Below are positions 7,572 through 15,876 of a DNA stretch of 61,407 nucleotides, piece after piece. This DNA comes from Flavobacteriales bacterium. Its GTDB lineage: Bacteria; Bacteroidota; Bacteroidia; CAIKAF01. Each line of letters opens with the position of its first letter. Positions within the stretch are counted from its first letter, which is position 1. The position numbers and the translations under genes were made by a program. The stretch is from contig JANWWP010000030.1 in NCBI GenBank assembly GCA_025055575.1, positions 1 through 61,407 of the forward strand, read 5' to 3'. The notes below the pieces were generated by a model. It was not told where the DNA came from. It was given only the letters and a program-made list of their open reading frames with translations, and made no database searches.

Positions 7572-8315
7572 TCAGAGCCCCAGGGCATTTTGATACTGTT
7601 TCAAAACGGCGAGGGCGGGTCCGTCGGCTTTGAGTTCCCCCTCCTCCAACCACAAAACTCTATGACACATACGCTGCACCTCTTCGGCGGCGTGCGACAC
7701 CAGCAGGAGGCTTCCGCCCATGGAACAAAACTCCTGGATGGCGGCATAACATTTTTGCTGAAAACCGGCGTCTCCCACAGCTAAGGCTTCATCCACCACC
7801 AGCAAATCCGGATTCAGGGCCATGGCCACCCCAAAGGAAAGGCGGGCCATCATGCCGCTGGAGTAGCGCTTCACCTGCATTTTTAAGACCTGCTCTGACA
7901 ATTCGGAAAATTCCACCACGCTGTGCATCACTTCCTTTTCCATTTTGGGATCGCCTCCGGCCAGGGCGTACAGCAAAAGAATGTTTTCTAAACCGCTCAA
8001 TTCCGGCTCCAGTCCTGCGCCCAGGGACAGTACGGGAGCCAGCGTTCCAAGGCGCCGGATGAGGCCATGTTCCGGCAGGGCAATGCCGCAGGCCAGACGG
8101 AGCAAAGTGGTTTTGCCGCTGCCGTTTCGGCCGACAATGCCCACCCGTTCCCCTTGCTGCAGTGAGAATGTGATACCTTTGAGTACAGGCTTTTTGATAA
8201 AGTATCGGCCTCGGAGGGCTTCATGAACAGCCTCCTTAAAGGAAGTGGCCTGGCCAGCCGGAATCAGGTAGGAAAACTGGACATCCTGGAATGAAAGCAA
8301 GGTCCTGGCCTCCAC
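7572..8315 (-). CDS. ABC exporter ATPase, Wzt/KpsT/TagH type
   Basis: A 247-residue ATPase from a GTG start, 4 nt after the permease stop. Walker A is GRNGSGKTTLL near residue 65. The ABC signature is YSSGMMARLSFGVAMAL and Walker B is LLVVDEALAVGD; the DEALAVGD sequence is diagnostic of polysaccharide and teichoic-acid exporters. The N-terminal segment before the P-loop, rich in VQFSYLIPAG and HEALRGRYF, is also typical of this group. There is no extra C-terminal carbohydrate-binding domain, so it is the short form. With the upstream permease it should export a lipid-linked glycan across the inner membrane. No glycan biosynthesis genes lie beside it; a GT4 glycosyltransferase is at 47-48 kb. 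Confidence 0.92.
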   Translation of the reverse strand: MEARTLLSFQDVQFSYLIPAGQATSFKEAVHEALRGRYFIKKPVLKGITFSLQQGERVGIVGRNGSGKTTLLRLACGIALPEHGLIRRLGTLAPVLSLGAGLEPELSGLENILLLYALAGGDPKMEKEVMHSVVEFSELSEQVLKMQVKRYSSGMMARLSFGVAMALNPDLLVVDEALAVGDAGFQQKCYAAIQEFCSMGGSLLLVSHAAEEVQRMCHRVLWLEEGELKADGPALAVLKQYQNALGL

Positions 8316-8319
8316 AGAG

Positions 8320-9078
8320 TCACAAAAATGCGATGAAGTAGCGGCGCAATCGCGTAAAAAACAGACTTCCTGCGAAACAGGAGCCCAGGGCCAGGACCAC
8401 CATACCCGTCCATTGGTCCTGAGTCGGCCACTGGCCTTCTGCCAGAGCGCCCCGCAAGGGCAGAATAAACCAGGCTAAAGGGTTGAACCACAAAACGCTG
8501 CGCAAATGAGCGGGCACCAGTTCCGGGGGATACACCACCGGGGTAAAGTAGAAGAGCGCCGGAATCAAAGTGTTCCAAAGCAGGGCCACATCCCGGAAAA
8601 AAACATTGAGCGCGCCTAAGAAAAGTCCCAGACCCAAAGTAAAAAGAGCCAGCAAAAAAATACCCGGAAGGAGAGCGAGGGCGGGCAGAGCGGGGGACCA
8701 CCCCAAAGAGGCCATCAGCAGGGTGAAAGGAATCAGAATTAAAAAAAAGTGGCTTAAGGAAGAAACCAAGGCTGCCAATGAAAATACCAAAGGATGGATG
8801 GGATAACTTCGGAGCAGAGGGGCGTTATCGGGCCACACCTGGATGAGCTGAAGGGTGGTTCCGGGGAAGAAGTTCCACAGCAGGATGCCGCTGAGGGCGA
8901 AAAGTCGGTAGTTGGGTACATTTGGAAAGGCCTGTCCGAAAATGAAAGAAAAAATCAGAAAAAGGATTAAAGGATTCAGGAGGGACCAAAAGATTCCCAA
9001 AACAGAATTTTTGTAGCGCACCAGCAGATACTTGCGCGCAAGGCGCCATATCTGGATAAGGTGGGGGCCATATTGCAC
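8320..9078 (-). CDS. ABC exporter permease, Wzm/KpsM/TagG type
   Basis: An ABC-2 family permease with about six transmembrane segments. The N-terminal amphipathic stretch ARKYLLVRYKNSVLGIFWS is the classic entrance of Wzm/TagG permeases, followed by LNPLILFLIFSFIFG and by NVFFRDVALLWNTLIP and FYFTPVVYP, the conserved region before the last helices. I chose GTG 9078 because homologues start about 10 residues before the ARKYL stretch. The frame also extends to a TTG at 9141, 1 nt after the proline dehydrogenase stop, so coupling to that gene is possible. It forms the exporter with the ATPase 4 nt downstream. Confidence 0.88.
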   Translation of the reverse strand: MQYGPHLIQIWRLARKYLLVRYKNSVLGIFWSLLNPLILFLIFSFIFGQAFPNVPNYRLFALSGILLWNFFPGTTLQLIQVWPDNAPLLRSYPIHPLVFSLAALVSSLSHFFLILIPFTLLMASLGWSPALPALALLPGIFLLALFTLGLGLFLGALNVFFRDVALLWNTLIPALFYFTPVVYPPELVPAHLRSVLWFNPLAWFILPLRGALAEGQWPTQDQWTGMVVLALGSCFAGSLFFTRLRRYFIAFL

Positions 9079-9142
9079 GGGTCCGAAGTTACAAGGCGTC
9101 CGGCATCCGGGGGTTGGGGAGAAATATGTGAAACGGAACAAC

Positions 9143-10306
9143 CTAGTTTGCGGGTGTGCGTCGCACCTGGCGGCGACGCCGGAGTTCCTGCCGGAGCAGA
9201 CGCAGCTCCCGACCGGTCTGCCCTTGCACGGAAGTATTTTCCCGGGCCCGACGCACCAAATAAGGTATCAGAGATTCCACAGGGGCATAAGGCATGTATT
9301 TGGCCACGTTATAGCCGGCCGCGGCCAGATTAAAACTGATATGATCGCTCATGCCCAGAAGCTGGCTGAACCAAATCCGTGGATCGTCCGGGGCCAGGCC
9401 GGCCTGCTGCATTTTTTGCACAAGATACAGTGTGGACTCCTCGTTGTGCGTGCCGGCACAGATGTGGATGCGTTCCAGATGCTGGAGGCACACATCCAGC
9501 GCATGATTGAAATCGGCGTCGGTTTCTTCCTTGGAATTTTGAAGCGGATTGGGGTAGTGGAGTTGGCGGGCCCGGGCGCTTTCTTTTTCCAGATAGGCCC
9601 CCCGCACCAGTTTGATGCCCAGCCAAAAATTTCCGGCATAACTTTTTTGGATAAGTTGTTCCAAATACTTCAACCGATCTTTTCTGTAAAATTGCAAGGT
9701 TGTAAAAACCAAAGGTCTTTCCCGGTTGAAGCGCTGCATCATTTCTTCGGCAAGGCCGTCAATGGTTTCCTGAACCCAGCTTTCTTCTGCATCAATAAAA
9801 ACGGGTACCTGGCGGTTGTGTGCGTGTTGGCAGATATCCAACACGCGCTGGCGCAGAGCCTCAAATTCGGCGGGAGAGCCCTGGCGTTCCAGTACATGCG
9901 GGGAGGTGAGCCCGCTCATTTTAAAAACGCTGAAAGGTATGGCAGGATGGCGATGGGCCAGATCGATGGTTTTGCGGATTTCTTGAACGGTCGTATCAAA
10001 ATCGGCGCGGGTGCTCTGGCCCTCCACGGAATAGTCCAGGATGGTGGCGACTTTGTGTCGCCAAAGTTCTTCGATACGGGGGATGCATTCTTCCACGGTC
10101 TCCCCCCCGGCGAACTGACGGAACAATGTGGCCCGCACCAAAGGTTTCAAAGGAAGGCGCATGCGCAGTCCGAAATGCACTAATTTTTCGCCAGCATTCA
10201 CCAGGGCCGGCGAAGCAATCAAGCGGAACATCCAAAGCGCTCTTTGAAGATCGGCATCGCTGCGGTGCGCAAAGGCCGTAGCCGTGTTTTGAAAATCCAG
10301 TTGCAC
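9143..10306 (-). CDS. Proline dehydrogenase
   Basis: An FAD-dependent proline dehydrogenase that oxidises proline to pyrroline-5-carboxylate. The N-terminus FQNTATAFAHRSDADLQRAL is typical of the Bacteroidota single-domain enzyme. Further signatures are TILDYSVEG, FSVFKMSGL, VFIDAEESWVQ, FTTLQFYRKDRL, GIKLVRGAYLEKE and YMPYAPVESLIPYLVRRARENTS; the last carries the arginines that bind the proline carboxylate. Length is 387 residues from GTG 10306. The frame also reaches a TTG at 10342, but family members start close to the FQNT motif. It lies 43 nt downstream of a thioredoxin-like secreted protein and just upstream of an ABC exporter; neither has an obvious role in proline use. Confidence 0.92.
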   Translation of the reverse strand: MQLDFQNTATAFAHRSDADLQRALWMFRLIASPALVNAGEKLVHFGLRMRLPLKPLVRATLFRQFAGGETVEECIPRIEELWRHKVATILDYSVEGQSTRADFDTTVQEIRKTIDLAHRHPAIPFSVFKMSGLTSPHVLERQGSPAEFEALRQRVLDICQHAHNRQVPVFIDAEESWVQETIDGLAEEMMQRFNRERPLVFTTLQFYRKDRLKYLEQLIQKSYAGNFWLGIKLVRGAYLEKESARARQLHYPNPLQNSKEETDADFNHALDVCLQHLERIHICAGTHNEESTLYLVQKMQQAGLAPDDPRIWFSQLLGMSDHISFNLAAAGYNVAKYMPYAPVESLIPYLVRRARENTSVQGQTGRELRLLRQELRRRRQVRRTPAN

Positions 10307-10349
10307 GGGCCGCAAAATTCTAAATTCTGTCCCACCAAACAAGCCTTCT

Positions 10350-11699
10350 TCAATGTAGTTTAAGGCGGGTTTTCAGCGCCTCCTCCACAGGCCCTTGCAA
10401 GGGTGGCAAATCCTCAGTGAGAAAGCGCAAAGCGCCGTCATACAGCGCCCAGAAACGCTCGCGCCCCCGGGACATCCATTTAAGCAGGTCAAAACTTTCG
10501 GGCCTCAGCACAGCCCATTTCCCGGATGAGATTTTTTCAACTTCTCTTTGAATCTGGGGCATGTAGCCTAAAAAAACCAGAATTATTTGAATTTTATTTT
10601 TTAAGCTTTTTTCCAAGCCCTGAAGCAGCAGGATCTCTTCCAGCACGGAAGGGGCCGAAGGGTCTAAAAAATAAATCAAAAGGGGACGGCCGTCGGAAAG
10701 GGCTGAAAGGGTTGTTTTTTTGTTTTCCGGGCCTATCAAAGCCGCCTGAGTAAACTGTTCAAATATTTCAGATGGGGGCGGATGGAGTCTGTCATGACAG
10801 GTCTTCCAGAAATGTTCGGCTGCGGGTTGTTCAGGAAGATACTTTTTTAACTCTGTCAGGTACAAATACAAAGGTTTGTCTTTCCATACTTTTTCCGTGG
10901 ACAATTTCACCAATGCCAAAGCCAGAGCAGGATAGCGCAACAGGCTATCCGACATATAAGACAAGGTGGCCACGGCCGAATCCACAGCCTTCCAGGATCC
11001 CCCGGACTTAAGCCAATGTTCAAGGTTTTGATATCGGCGACGCGTCAGCGCTTCCACCAGGGCATCTTCGAAAAAATCCCTGAAGAACTGGCCGTAGGCT
11101 TCGTTTTTCCATAATATGGGTTTTTGGTCCAGATACCGCCGGTACAATTCGTTTTTTGATAAAGTTCCTGTGGCCAAAAAAAAGTGCGCCAGGGAATACC
11201 TTAAAAATTCCCGCAAAAAAGGCTCGTCCTGGACCAGGGGCGTCCATGCGCTTTCAAAATCTCTGGCCAGCTCAAGGGCTTTCCCCATCCTGATTTGGTC
11301 CATTTGGTTTAAATACAGTGAATCAAACCCCAGGATTATTTTCCTGAGTTTTTGATTGAGGGGGTCGATCACCTGGATGTCAAAACCTACTTCCGGATTC
11401 AGGTAGGCAATTTGAATAAGGGCTGCAGAATGCAGGATGAAGGTTTGATACAGCGCTCCGCATCGAAGCCTTGCCGGGATGGTGTCTTTTGTAAAGAAAT
11501 TCCATTCATAGGTCTCTCTGGGCGGGCACGTGAGGGCTGAATCCAAGCTGAAAGCCAGGTATTCGGCCGGGAATTCCAGCCGGAGCCCTCCCGGGCATCG
11601 GTTACAGCCCTGCACGAGAACACGGCTTTGGGCGCGGGAAGTCAGGCTCAGGCTTCCTGGACCAATAAGAAAGACGGTAAGGAGAAAAGAAAATCTCAT
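10350..11699 (-). CDS. Secreted protein with C-terminal thioredoxin-like region, unknown function
   Basis: A 449-residue protein from ATG 11699, whose first residues (MRFSFLLTVFLIGPGSLSL) are a signal peptide; the longer upstream frame overlaps the coaD end and looks non-coding. The middle (about 90-300) is helical without recognisable domain. Residues about 330-440 resemble the thioredoxin-like repeats of Bacteroidota secreted TlpA-type proteins: LLIYFLDPSAPSVLEEI stands where WATWCxxC would be, but there is no CxxC pair, so it cannot act as a disulfide reductase. A structural or binding role is more likely. It sits between coaD and proline dehydrogenase in the same direction. Function unknown. 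Confidence 0.6.
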   Translation of the reverse strand: MRFSFLLTVFLIGPGSLSLTSRAQSRVLVQGCNRCPGGLRLEFPAEYLAFSLDSALTCPPRETYEWNFFTKDTIPARLRCGALYQTFILHSAALIQIAYLNPEVGFDIQVIDPLNQKLRKIILGFDSLYLNQMDQIRMGKALELARDFESAWTPLVQDEPFLREFLRYSLAHFFLATGTLSKNELYRRYLDQKPILWKNEAYGQFFRDFFEDALVEALTRRRYQNLEHWLKSGGSWKAVDSAVATLSYMSDSLLRYPALALALVKLSTEKVWKDKPLYLYLTELKKYLPEQPAAEHFWKTCHDRLHPPPSEIFEQFTQAALIGPENKKTTLSALSDGRPLLIYFLDPSAPSVLEEILLLQGLEKSLKNKIQIILVFLGYMPQIQREVEKISSGKWAVLRPESFDLLKWMSRGRERFWALYDGALRFLTEDLPPLQGPVEEALKTRLKLH

Positions 11700-11748
11700 C
11701 CCACTTTTGTAAATTATACGAAAAACCCTGCCGAATATTCTGATCGGG

Positions 11749-12231
11749 TCACTTAAATAAGGCGTGCAAGGCCTCCGGCAAAAAGGCGGAAATGGGTCCT
11801 CCGTTGCGGTGTATGTCACGGACGATAGAGGAATTGATATTGGAAAGCCCCGGAGAACTGATAATGAAAACGGTTTCTATTTCCGGGGCCAATGTGTTGT
11901 TGGCCTGGGCGATATTGCGTTCATAGGAAAAATCAGCCGAAGACCTAAGACCGCGAAGAATAAAACGGGCGCCCACCTGATGGCAAAAATCGGTGGTGAG
12001 TCCCGAATAGTGGCGCACTTCCACCTGGGGTAAAGCCCCAAAGACACGTTGCAGCATATCCAGACGCTGTTCCAAAGAGAAGTAACTGTCGGGCTTTTTA
12101 GCGTTGTAACCGATGGCCACCACAATGCGGTCGAACAGAGGCAGAGCCCGTTTTACAATGGCTTCATGGCCCAGGGTGACGGGATCGAAAGTGCCTGGAT
12201 ACAAAGCAATTCTTTGCACGGCGCTAGCCAT
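11749..12231 (-). CDS. coaD: Phosphopantetheine adenylyltransferase
   Basis: A 160-residue enzyme, the normal CoaD length, from ATG 12231. It transfers AMP to 4'-phosphopantetheine, the penultimate step of coenzyme A synthesis. The nucleotidyltransferase motif TFDPVTLGH lies at residues about 12-20, followed by the phosphopantetheine-contact region KKPDSYFSLEQR and the conserved RGLRSSADFSYE (ATP site). The C-terminal SSPGLSNINSSIVRDI corresponds to the second nucleotide-binding segment. The ATG overlaps the stop of the START-like gene by one base (TGATG), so the two are translationally coupled; the same pairing recurs in other Bacteroidota. Confidence 0.97.
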   Translation of the reverse strand: MASAVQRIALYPGTFDPVTLGHEAIVKRALPLFDRIVVAIGYNAKKPDSYFSLEQRLDMLQRVFGALPQVEVRHYSGLTTDFCHQVGARFILRGLRSSADFSYERNIAQANNTLAPEIETVFIISSPGLSNINSSIVRDIHRNGGPISAFLPEALHALFK

Positions 12232-12605
12232 CAGGAGCCGATGATGTGCCTCAGGTAATGGATTTGATGCTCCCAGAGGCGGCGGGTGTCCTCCGCTTCT
12301 TCTTCCTCGCAAAAATCCGTCACCATCAAAGCCACATCGCCAGTCAGTTCATCCACGCGGATTTTAAATTCGAAATAGCTTTCCTTGAGGGGGTCATCCG
12401 TCCATTTGAAGCGCACATATTCATTGTCTTTATGACTTATGAGTTGAGCGCTGCGCGTGTCATCTTCCCAGGAGAAAGTGAAAATATCTTTTTTTTGGTC
12501 CACCTTATCGGCAAACCATTCCTGAAGACCATTGGCGGTGGCTAGTTTTCCGTAGAGTATGCGCACTGAGGATCGCAGGGGAAACTCCAGTTCCAGCTTT
12601 TTCAT
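12231..12605 (-). CDS. START-like (SRPBCC) domain protein
   Basis: A 124-residue single-domain protein of the START-like/AHSA1 type found in Bacteroidota. The N-terminus (LEFPLRSSVRILYGKLAT) gives strand-helix-helix, ATANGLQEWFADKV resembles the AHSA1 'GLxxWF' turn, and the remainder forms an antiparallel sheet with a long C-terminal helix ending in RRLWEHQIHYLRHIIG. Members bind hydrophobic ligands or partner proteins; no ligand is established for this group. It is the first gene of the leftward run and is coupled to coaD by a one-base stop/start overlap. Confidence 0.85.
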   Translation of the reverse strand: MKKLELEFPLRSSVRILYGKLATANGLQEWFADKVDQKKDIFTFSWEDDTRSAQLISHKDNEYVRFKWTDDPLKESYFEFKIRVDELTGDVALMVTDFCEEEEAEDTRRLWEHQIHYLRHIIGS

Positions 12606-12651
12606 CTTTTAAAGGGGGCTCAAAGTAAAGCAAAATATGTTGTTTTAAAAA

Positions 12652-13218
12652 TTAGGTTCCCTTTTCTACGGAAGCGAAGTGTTTTTCGTAGCTTACGAAG
12701 CTGCGCTGGAGAATGGCCCATGCGTCCTCGGCCTGCAAAAAGCCCTCCACAAGTGTTTTTTTGTTTTCCAGTTTTTTATATTCTTCAAAAAAGTTTTGCA
12801 CTTCACGCAGCCAATGATCCGGCAATTCCTTCAGGCTACGGATGTGGCTCACGCTTGGGTCGCCCACAGCCACGGCCAGAAGTTTATCATCCGGCAGGCC
12901 ATTGTCTTCCATACGCATAACGCCAATAATCCGGGCAGTAACAAGGCTCAGGGGCAAAATATCCGCCAGCGACAACACCAAAATATCCAGCGGATCGTGG
13001 TCATCAGCCAGGGTTTTCGGTACGAAGCCATAATTCACCGGATAGTGAAAGGAAGAAAACAGTACTCTATCCAGCCTCAGGAGGCCGGAAATTTTATCTA
13101 CTTCATATTTGGTGCGCGACCCTCTGGAAATTTCAATGACACAGTCCACAAGGTCGGGGGGTTGGCAGCGGGGGTCCACCCCATGCCAGGGGTGAGCTTT
13201 GTGGAGGCTTTTGTGCAT
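12652..13218 (-). CDS. ppa: Inorganic pyrophosphatase
   Basis: A family I soluble pyrophosphatase of 188 residues from ATG 13218; an extension to a TTG at 13278 exists but is not family-like. Core motifs are WHGVDP at the start, VIEISRGSRTKYEVDK (substrate lysine and glutamate), YPVNYGFVPKTLADDHDPLDILVL with the metal-binding aspartates, and VAVGDPSVSHIRSLKELP. It hydrolyses pyrophosphate and so drives biosynthetic reactions. The YPVNYGFVP loop and the insertion before the C-terminus resemble the Bacteroidota form. A -7 box TACTTTTA ends 5 nt before the ATG. It is divergent from the acyl-CoA carboxylase gene. Confidence 0.95.
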   Translation of the reverse strand: MHKSLHKAHPWHGVDPRCQPPDLVDCVIEISRGSRTKYEVDKISGLLRLDRVLFSSFHYPVNYGFVPKTLADDHDPLDILVLSLADILPLSLVTARIIGVMRMEDNGLPDDKLLAVAVGDPSVSHIRSLKELPDHWLREVQNFFEEYKKLENKKTLVEGFLQAEDAWAILQRSFVSYEKHFASVEKGT

Positions 13219-13223
13219 GGGCT

Positions 13224-13231
13224 TAAAAGTA
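13224..13231 (-). promoter_or_regulatory. -7 element for ppa
   Basis: TACTTTTA on the minus strand, one mismatch to TAnnTTTG, ends 5 nt before the ATG at 13218. This suggests a transcript with little or no leader. Confidence 0.45.
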
Positions 13232-13311
13232 TCTACAAATCCGCAACTCGCGCGCGAGGTTGGAGCTTCTGCGCTCAAATGGTCTTTCTGCTTTCTAAAA
13301 GTGGGGCTGGC

Positions 13312-13319
13312 TACTTTTG
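13312..13319 (+). promoter_or_regulatory. -7 element for the acyl-CoA carboxylase gene
   Basis: TACTTTTG matches TAnnTTTG exactly and ends 6 nt before the ATG at 13326, implying a leaderless or near-leaderless message. No exact -33 TTG is present at the usual distance. Confidence 0.55.
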
Positions 13320-13325
13320 TGCGGC

Positions 13326-14954
13326 ATGAATTCGGCTGAGTTTAATCTGAATGAAGACCGCCTGCGCCTGCTCACAAGCGAAGTGCGTCAGAAGGCTAAA
13401 AGCATCCATCAGGGCGGGGGCAAGGAAAAGTTGGAAAAATTGCGTCAGCAAGGAAAATTAACAGCCCGGGAGCGGATAGAACGTCTCATCGACCCGGACA
13501 CTCGTTTTTATGAGTTCGGCACATTTGCCGCTTATGAGATGTACAAGGAGCATGGCGGATGTCCGGCCGCCGGGGTGGTGACGGGATTGGGCGAGGTGTG
13601 TGGTCGCTTGTGCGTGATCGTGGCCAACGACGCTTCTGTGAAAGCCGGAGCCTGGTTTCCGATGACCGGCAAAAAAAATCTGCGGGCGCAGGAAGTGGCC
13701 ATGGAAAACCGGTTGCCCATCATCTATTTGGTGGACAGCGCCGGAGTGTATCTGCCGATGCAGGATGAAATTTTCCCGGACAAAGAGCACTTCGGTAGGA
13801 TTTTTCGCAACAATTCCGTAATGTCGGCCATGGGCATCCCCCAAATTGCGGCCATTATGGGCAGTTGTGTGGCCGGCGGCGCTTATTTACCCATACTCTC
13901 TGACGAGGCGCTCATCGTGGACAAGACCGGCAGCGTGTTTTTGGCTGGATCCTTCCTTGTGCGTTCGGCCATCGGGGAGGTCGTGGATAATGAAACTCTG
14001 GGCGGCGCCACCACCCATTGTGAAATCAGCGGGGTTACAGATTATAAGTGCACAGACGACATCGATTGTTTGAACCGAATACGCCACATTGTGGAGAAAC
14101 TTGGCCGCCCCGATACCGCCGGGTTTAGCCGCGAAAAACCACGCGATCCTGAATGGCCGGTTACGCACGTGTACGGCTATTTTTCCTCGGATAAACCTTA
14201 TGACATAAGAAATCTTCTCAAATGCCTTGTAGATGAAGGCAGCCTGGAGGAGTATAAAGCCTTGTATGGAAAGACGATTGTGTGTGCCTATGCCCGCATT
14301 GATGGCTGGGCTGTAGGCATTGTGGCCAATCAGAGGCAGATTGTGCGTTCGGGCAAGGGCGAAATGCAGATGGGTGGCGTGATTTACAGCGATTCGGCGG
14401 ATAAGGCAGCCCGATTCATCATGAATTGTAACCAAAAAAAAATCCCCCTGGTATTTTTTCAGGATGCCACAGGATTCATGGTGGGCAGTCGGTCCGAGCA
14501 TGGAGGCATAATTAAGGACGGCGCCAAAATGGTGAATGCGGTGTCCAACTCGGTGGTGCCCAAAATTACGATAGTGATCGGTAATTCTTACGGAGCGGCC
14601 AATTATGCCATGTGCGGAAAAGCTTTTGACCCGCGGTTTATCTATGCCTGGCCTACGGCTAAAATAGCCGTGATGGGCGGGGCCCAGGCCGCCAACACTT
14701 TGCTTCAGATACAAAAGACCAACGCAGAAAAGAAAAAAGGAGCGGCCCTCACACCCGAAGAAGAACAATCGTTGTTATCGGAGATTCAAAAAAAATACGA
14801 TGCCACCACGTCGGCTTATTATGCCGCAGCGCGCCTTTGGGTGGACGAAATCATTGATCCGGCCGAAACGCGGCGTTGGATCTCCCTGAGCCTTCAGGCG
14901 GCAGAACATGCGCCCATTACCCGGCGCTTTAATGTGGGGGTGATTCAAACCTGA
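13326..14954 (+). CDS. Acyl-CoA carboxylase, carboxyltransferase (beta) subunit
   Basis: A 542-residue carboxyltransferase related to methylcrotonyl-CoA and propionyl-CoA carboxylase beta subunits. It moves carboxyl from biotin to an acyl-CoA. The N half contains EKLRQQGKLTARERIERLID, the AGVVTGLGEV core and MGSCVAGGAYLPILSDEA (oxyanion hole). The C half contains VGIVANQ, IPLVFFQDATGFMVG and VIGNSYGAANYAMCGKAFDP. The GAWFPMTGKKNLRAQEVAMEN segment resembles methylcrotonyl-CoA carboxylase beta, so leucine breakdown is the most likely pathway, but substrate choice is not certain. No biotin-carboxylase/biotin-carrier subunit lies beside it, so that partner must be elsewhere. Confidence 0.92.
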   Translation: MNSAEFNLNEDRLRLLTSEVRQKAKSIHQGGGKEKLEKLRQQGKLTARERIERLIDPDTRFYEFGTFAAYEMYKEHGGCPAAGVVTGLGEVCGRLCVIVANDASVKAGAWFPMTGKKNLRAQEVAMENRLPIIYLVDSAGVYLPMQDEIFPDKEHFGRIFRNNSVMSAMGIPQIAAIMGSCVAGGAYLPILSDEALIVDKTGSVFLAGSFLVRSAIGEVVDNETLGGATTHCEISGVTDYKCTDDIDCLNRIRHIVEKLGRPDTAGFSREKPRDPEWPVTHVYGYFSSDKPYDIRNLLKCLVDEGSLEEYKALYGKTIVCAYARIDGWAVGIVANQRQIVRSGKGEMQMGGVIYSDSADKAARFIMNCNQKKIPLVFFQDATGFMVGSRSEHGGIIKDGAKMVNAVSNSVVPKITIVIGNSYGAANYAMCGKAFDPRFIYAWPTAKIAVMGGAQAANTLLQIQKTNAEKKKGAALTPEEEQSLLSEIQKKYDATTSAYYAAARLWVDEIIDPAETRRWISLSLQAAEHAPITRRFNVGVIQT

Positions 14955-14964
14955 GCGCCCTGAA

Positions 14965-15876
14965 ATGGCCCAAAGCCCCAACGCAGATTCTTTGCAGAGC
15001 CCATTCCGGCCGGAGGCCTCGGACAGTATGTCGTGCCCACCGGCCCTCCTCACACCTTTTGAACCTTCTCCGGAACCGCCCTTTTGGGTACACCTGACAG
15101 ATTCCATACTATCCAAAAAACTTCCGGCCTTTACTCTGCAATCGACCGCCGCACCGCAATGGCGGCCTGATTTGCTCAGTCCCCTTTACAGAACGCGTGG
15201 CATTGGCGGTCATGCACCCCGGCCTGTCGGACCGGATGTGCCCGTGAGTCTGGTTATTCTCGGGGTTTTGTTGGTTACGGGGCTTTTGAGGGTGGTTGAT
15301 TTTATGCGTTTCCGGACTTTTTTCAAATCTTTTTTTTCCGGCCGACCTGTGGAAGATTTGATGCGGGACAAATTTCTTTTCCCCGGAATGCCAATTCTTT
15401 TCATTGTTTTTTGTCTGGTGGCAGGATTGGCTTTCGTGTTCCCATCGGCTGTATTTCGGGATGAATTTTCTGCGGGCGTCTTTCTGGGGCGGGGCTTTCT
15501 GGCAGGTGCCGCGGTAGTTGCATTTGTTTTTCTGAAGCATAGCCTGATTCGTTTTTGGGGCGCATTGATGGATCATAGCACCATGGCTGTGCGCCACGTG
15601 TTATATTCTGCGCAGGGTGTGGTGGTGATGGGATCCGGCGGTTTATTTTGGATGGCGCTGGCGCTGGTGGAATTGTCACCTTCAAATATTCTCCTCCCCG
15701 ATGGGCAGCTGATACTGCTTCTGGCGCCGGCCTGGACAATAGGCCGATTTCTGGCCTCCGAAAAAAAACCTAATCTCTTGTATAACCTTTACTACCTTTG
15801 CACCCTGGAAATTTTGCCGCTGTTGGCTGTTCGGGCATCAGCGGTCTCGTTTCCACAGATTTGGCCCCACCTATGA
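14965..15876 (+). CDS. DUF4271 integral membrane protein
   Basis: A 303-residue membrane protein matching the Bacteroidota DUF4271 family. The first 90 residues are hydrophilic and proline-rich. Six or so hydrophobic segments follow, beginning with VPVSLVILGVLLVTGLLRVV near residue 93 and including FPGMPILFIVFCLVAGLAFV and LHR-free helices up to the C-terminus. Between the first two helices lies the basic stretch FRTFFKSFFSGRPVEDLMRD seen in the family. Function is unknown. In Bacteroidota the gene very often lies directly upstream of the uroporphyrinogen-III-synthase-like gene, as here, where the ATGA at 15873 joins stop and start. Confidence 0.85.
   Translation: MAQSPNADSLQSPFRPEASDSMSCPPALLTPFEPSPEPPFWVHLTDSILSKKLPAFTLQSTAAPQWRPDLLSPLYRTRGIGGHAPRPVGPDVPVSLVILGVLLVTGLLRVVDFMRFRTFFKSFFSGRPVEDLMRDKFLFPGMPILFIVFCLVAGLAFVFPSAVFRDEFSAGVFLGRGFLAGAAVVAFVFLKHSLIRFWGALMDHSTMAVRHVLYSAQGVVVMGSGGLFWMALALVELSPSNILLPDGQLILLLAPAWTIGRFLASEKKPNLLYNLYYLCTLEILPLLAVRASAVSFPQIWPHL

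Noticed and set aside
9032-10183. A 383-codon open frame on the plus strand across proline dehydrogenase
   Set aside because: It is the complement of the proline dehydrogenase gene, whose motifs are clear. The plus-strand translation has no family resemblance.
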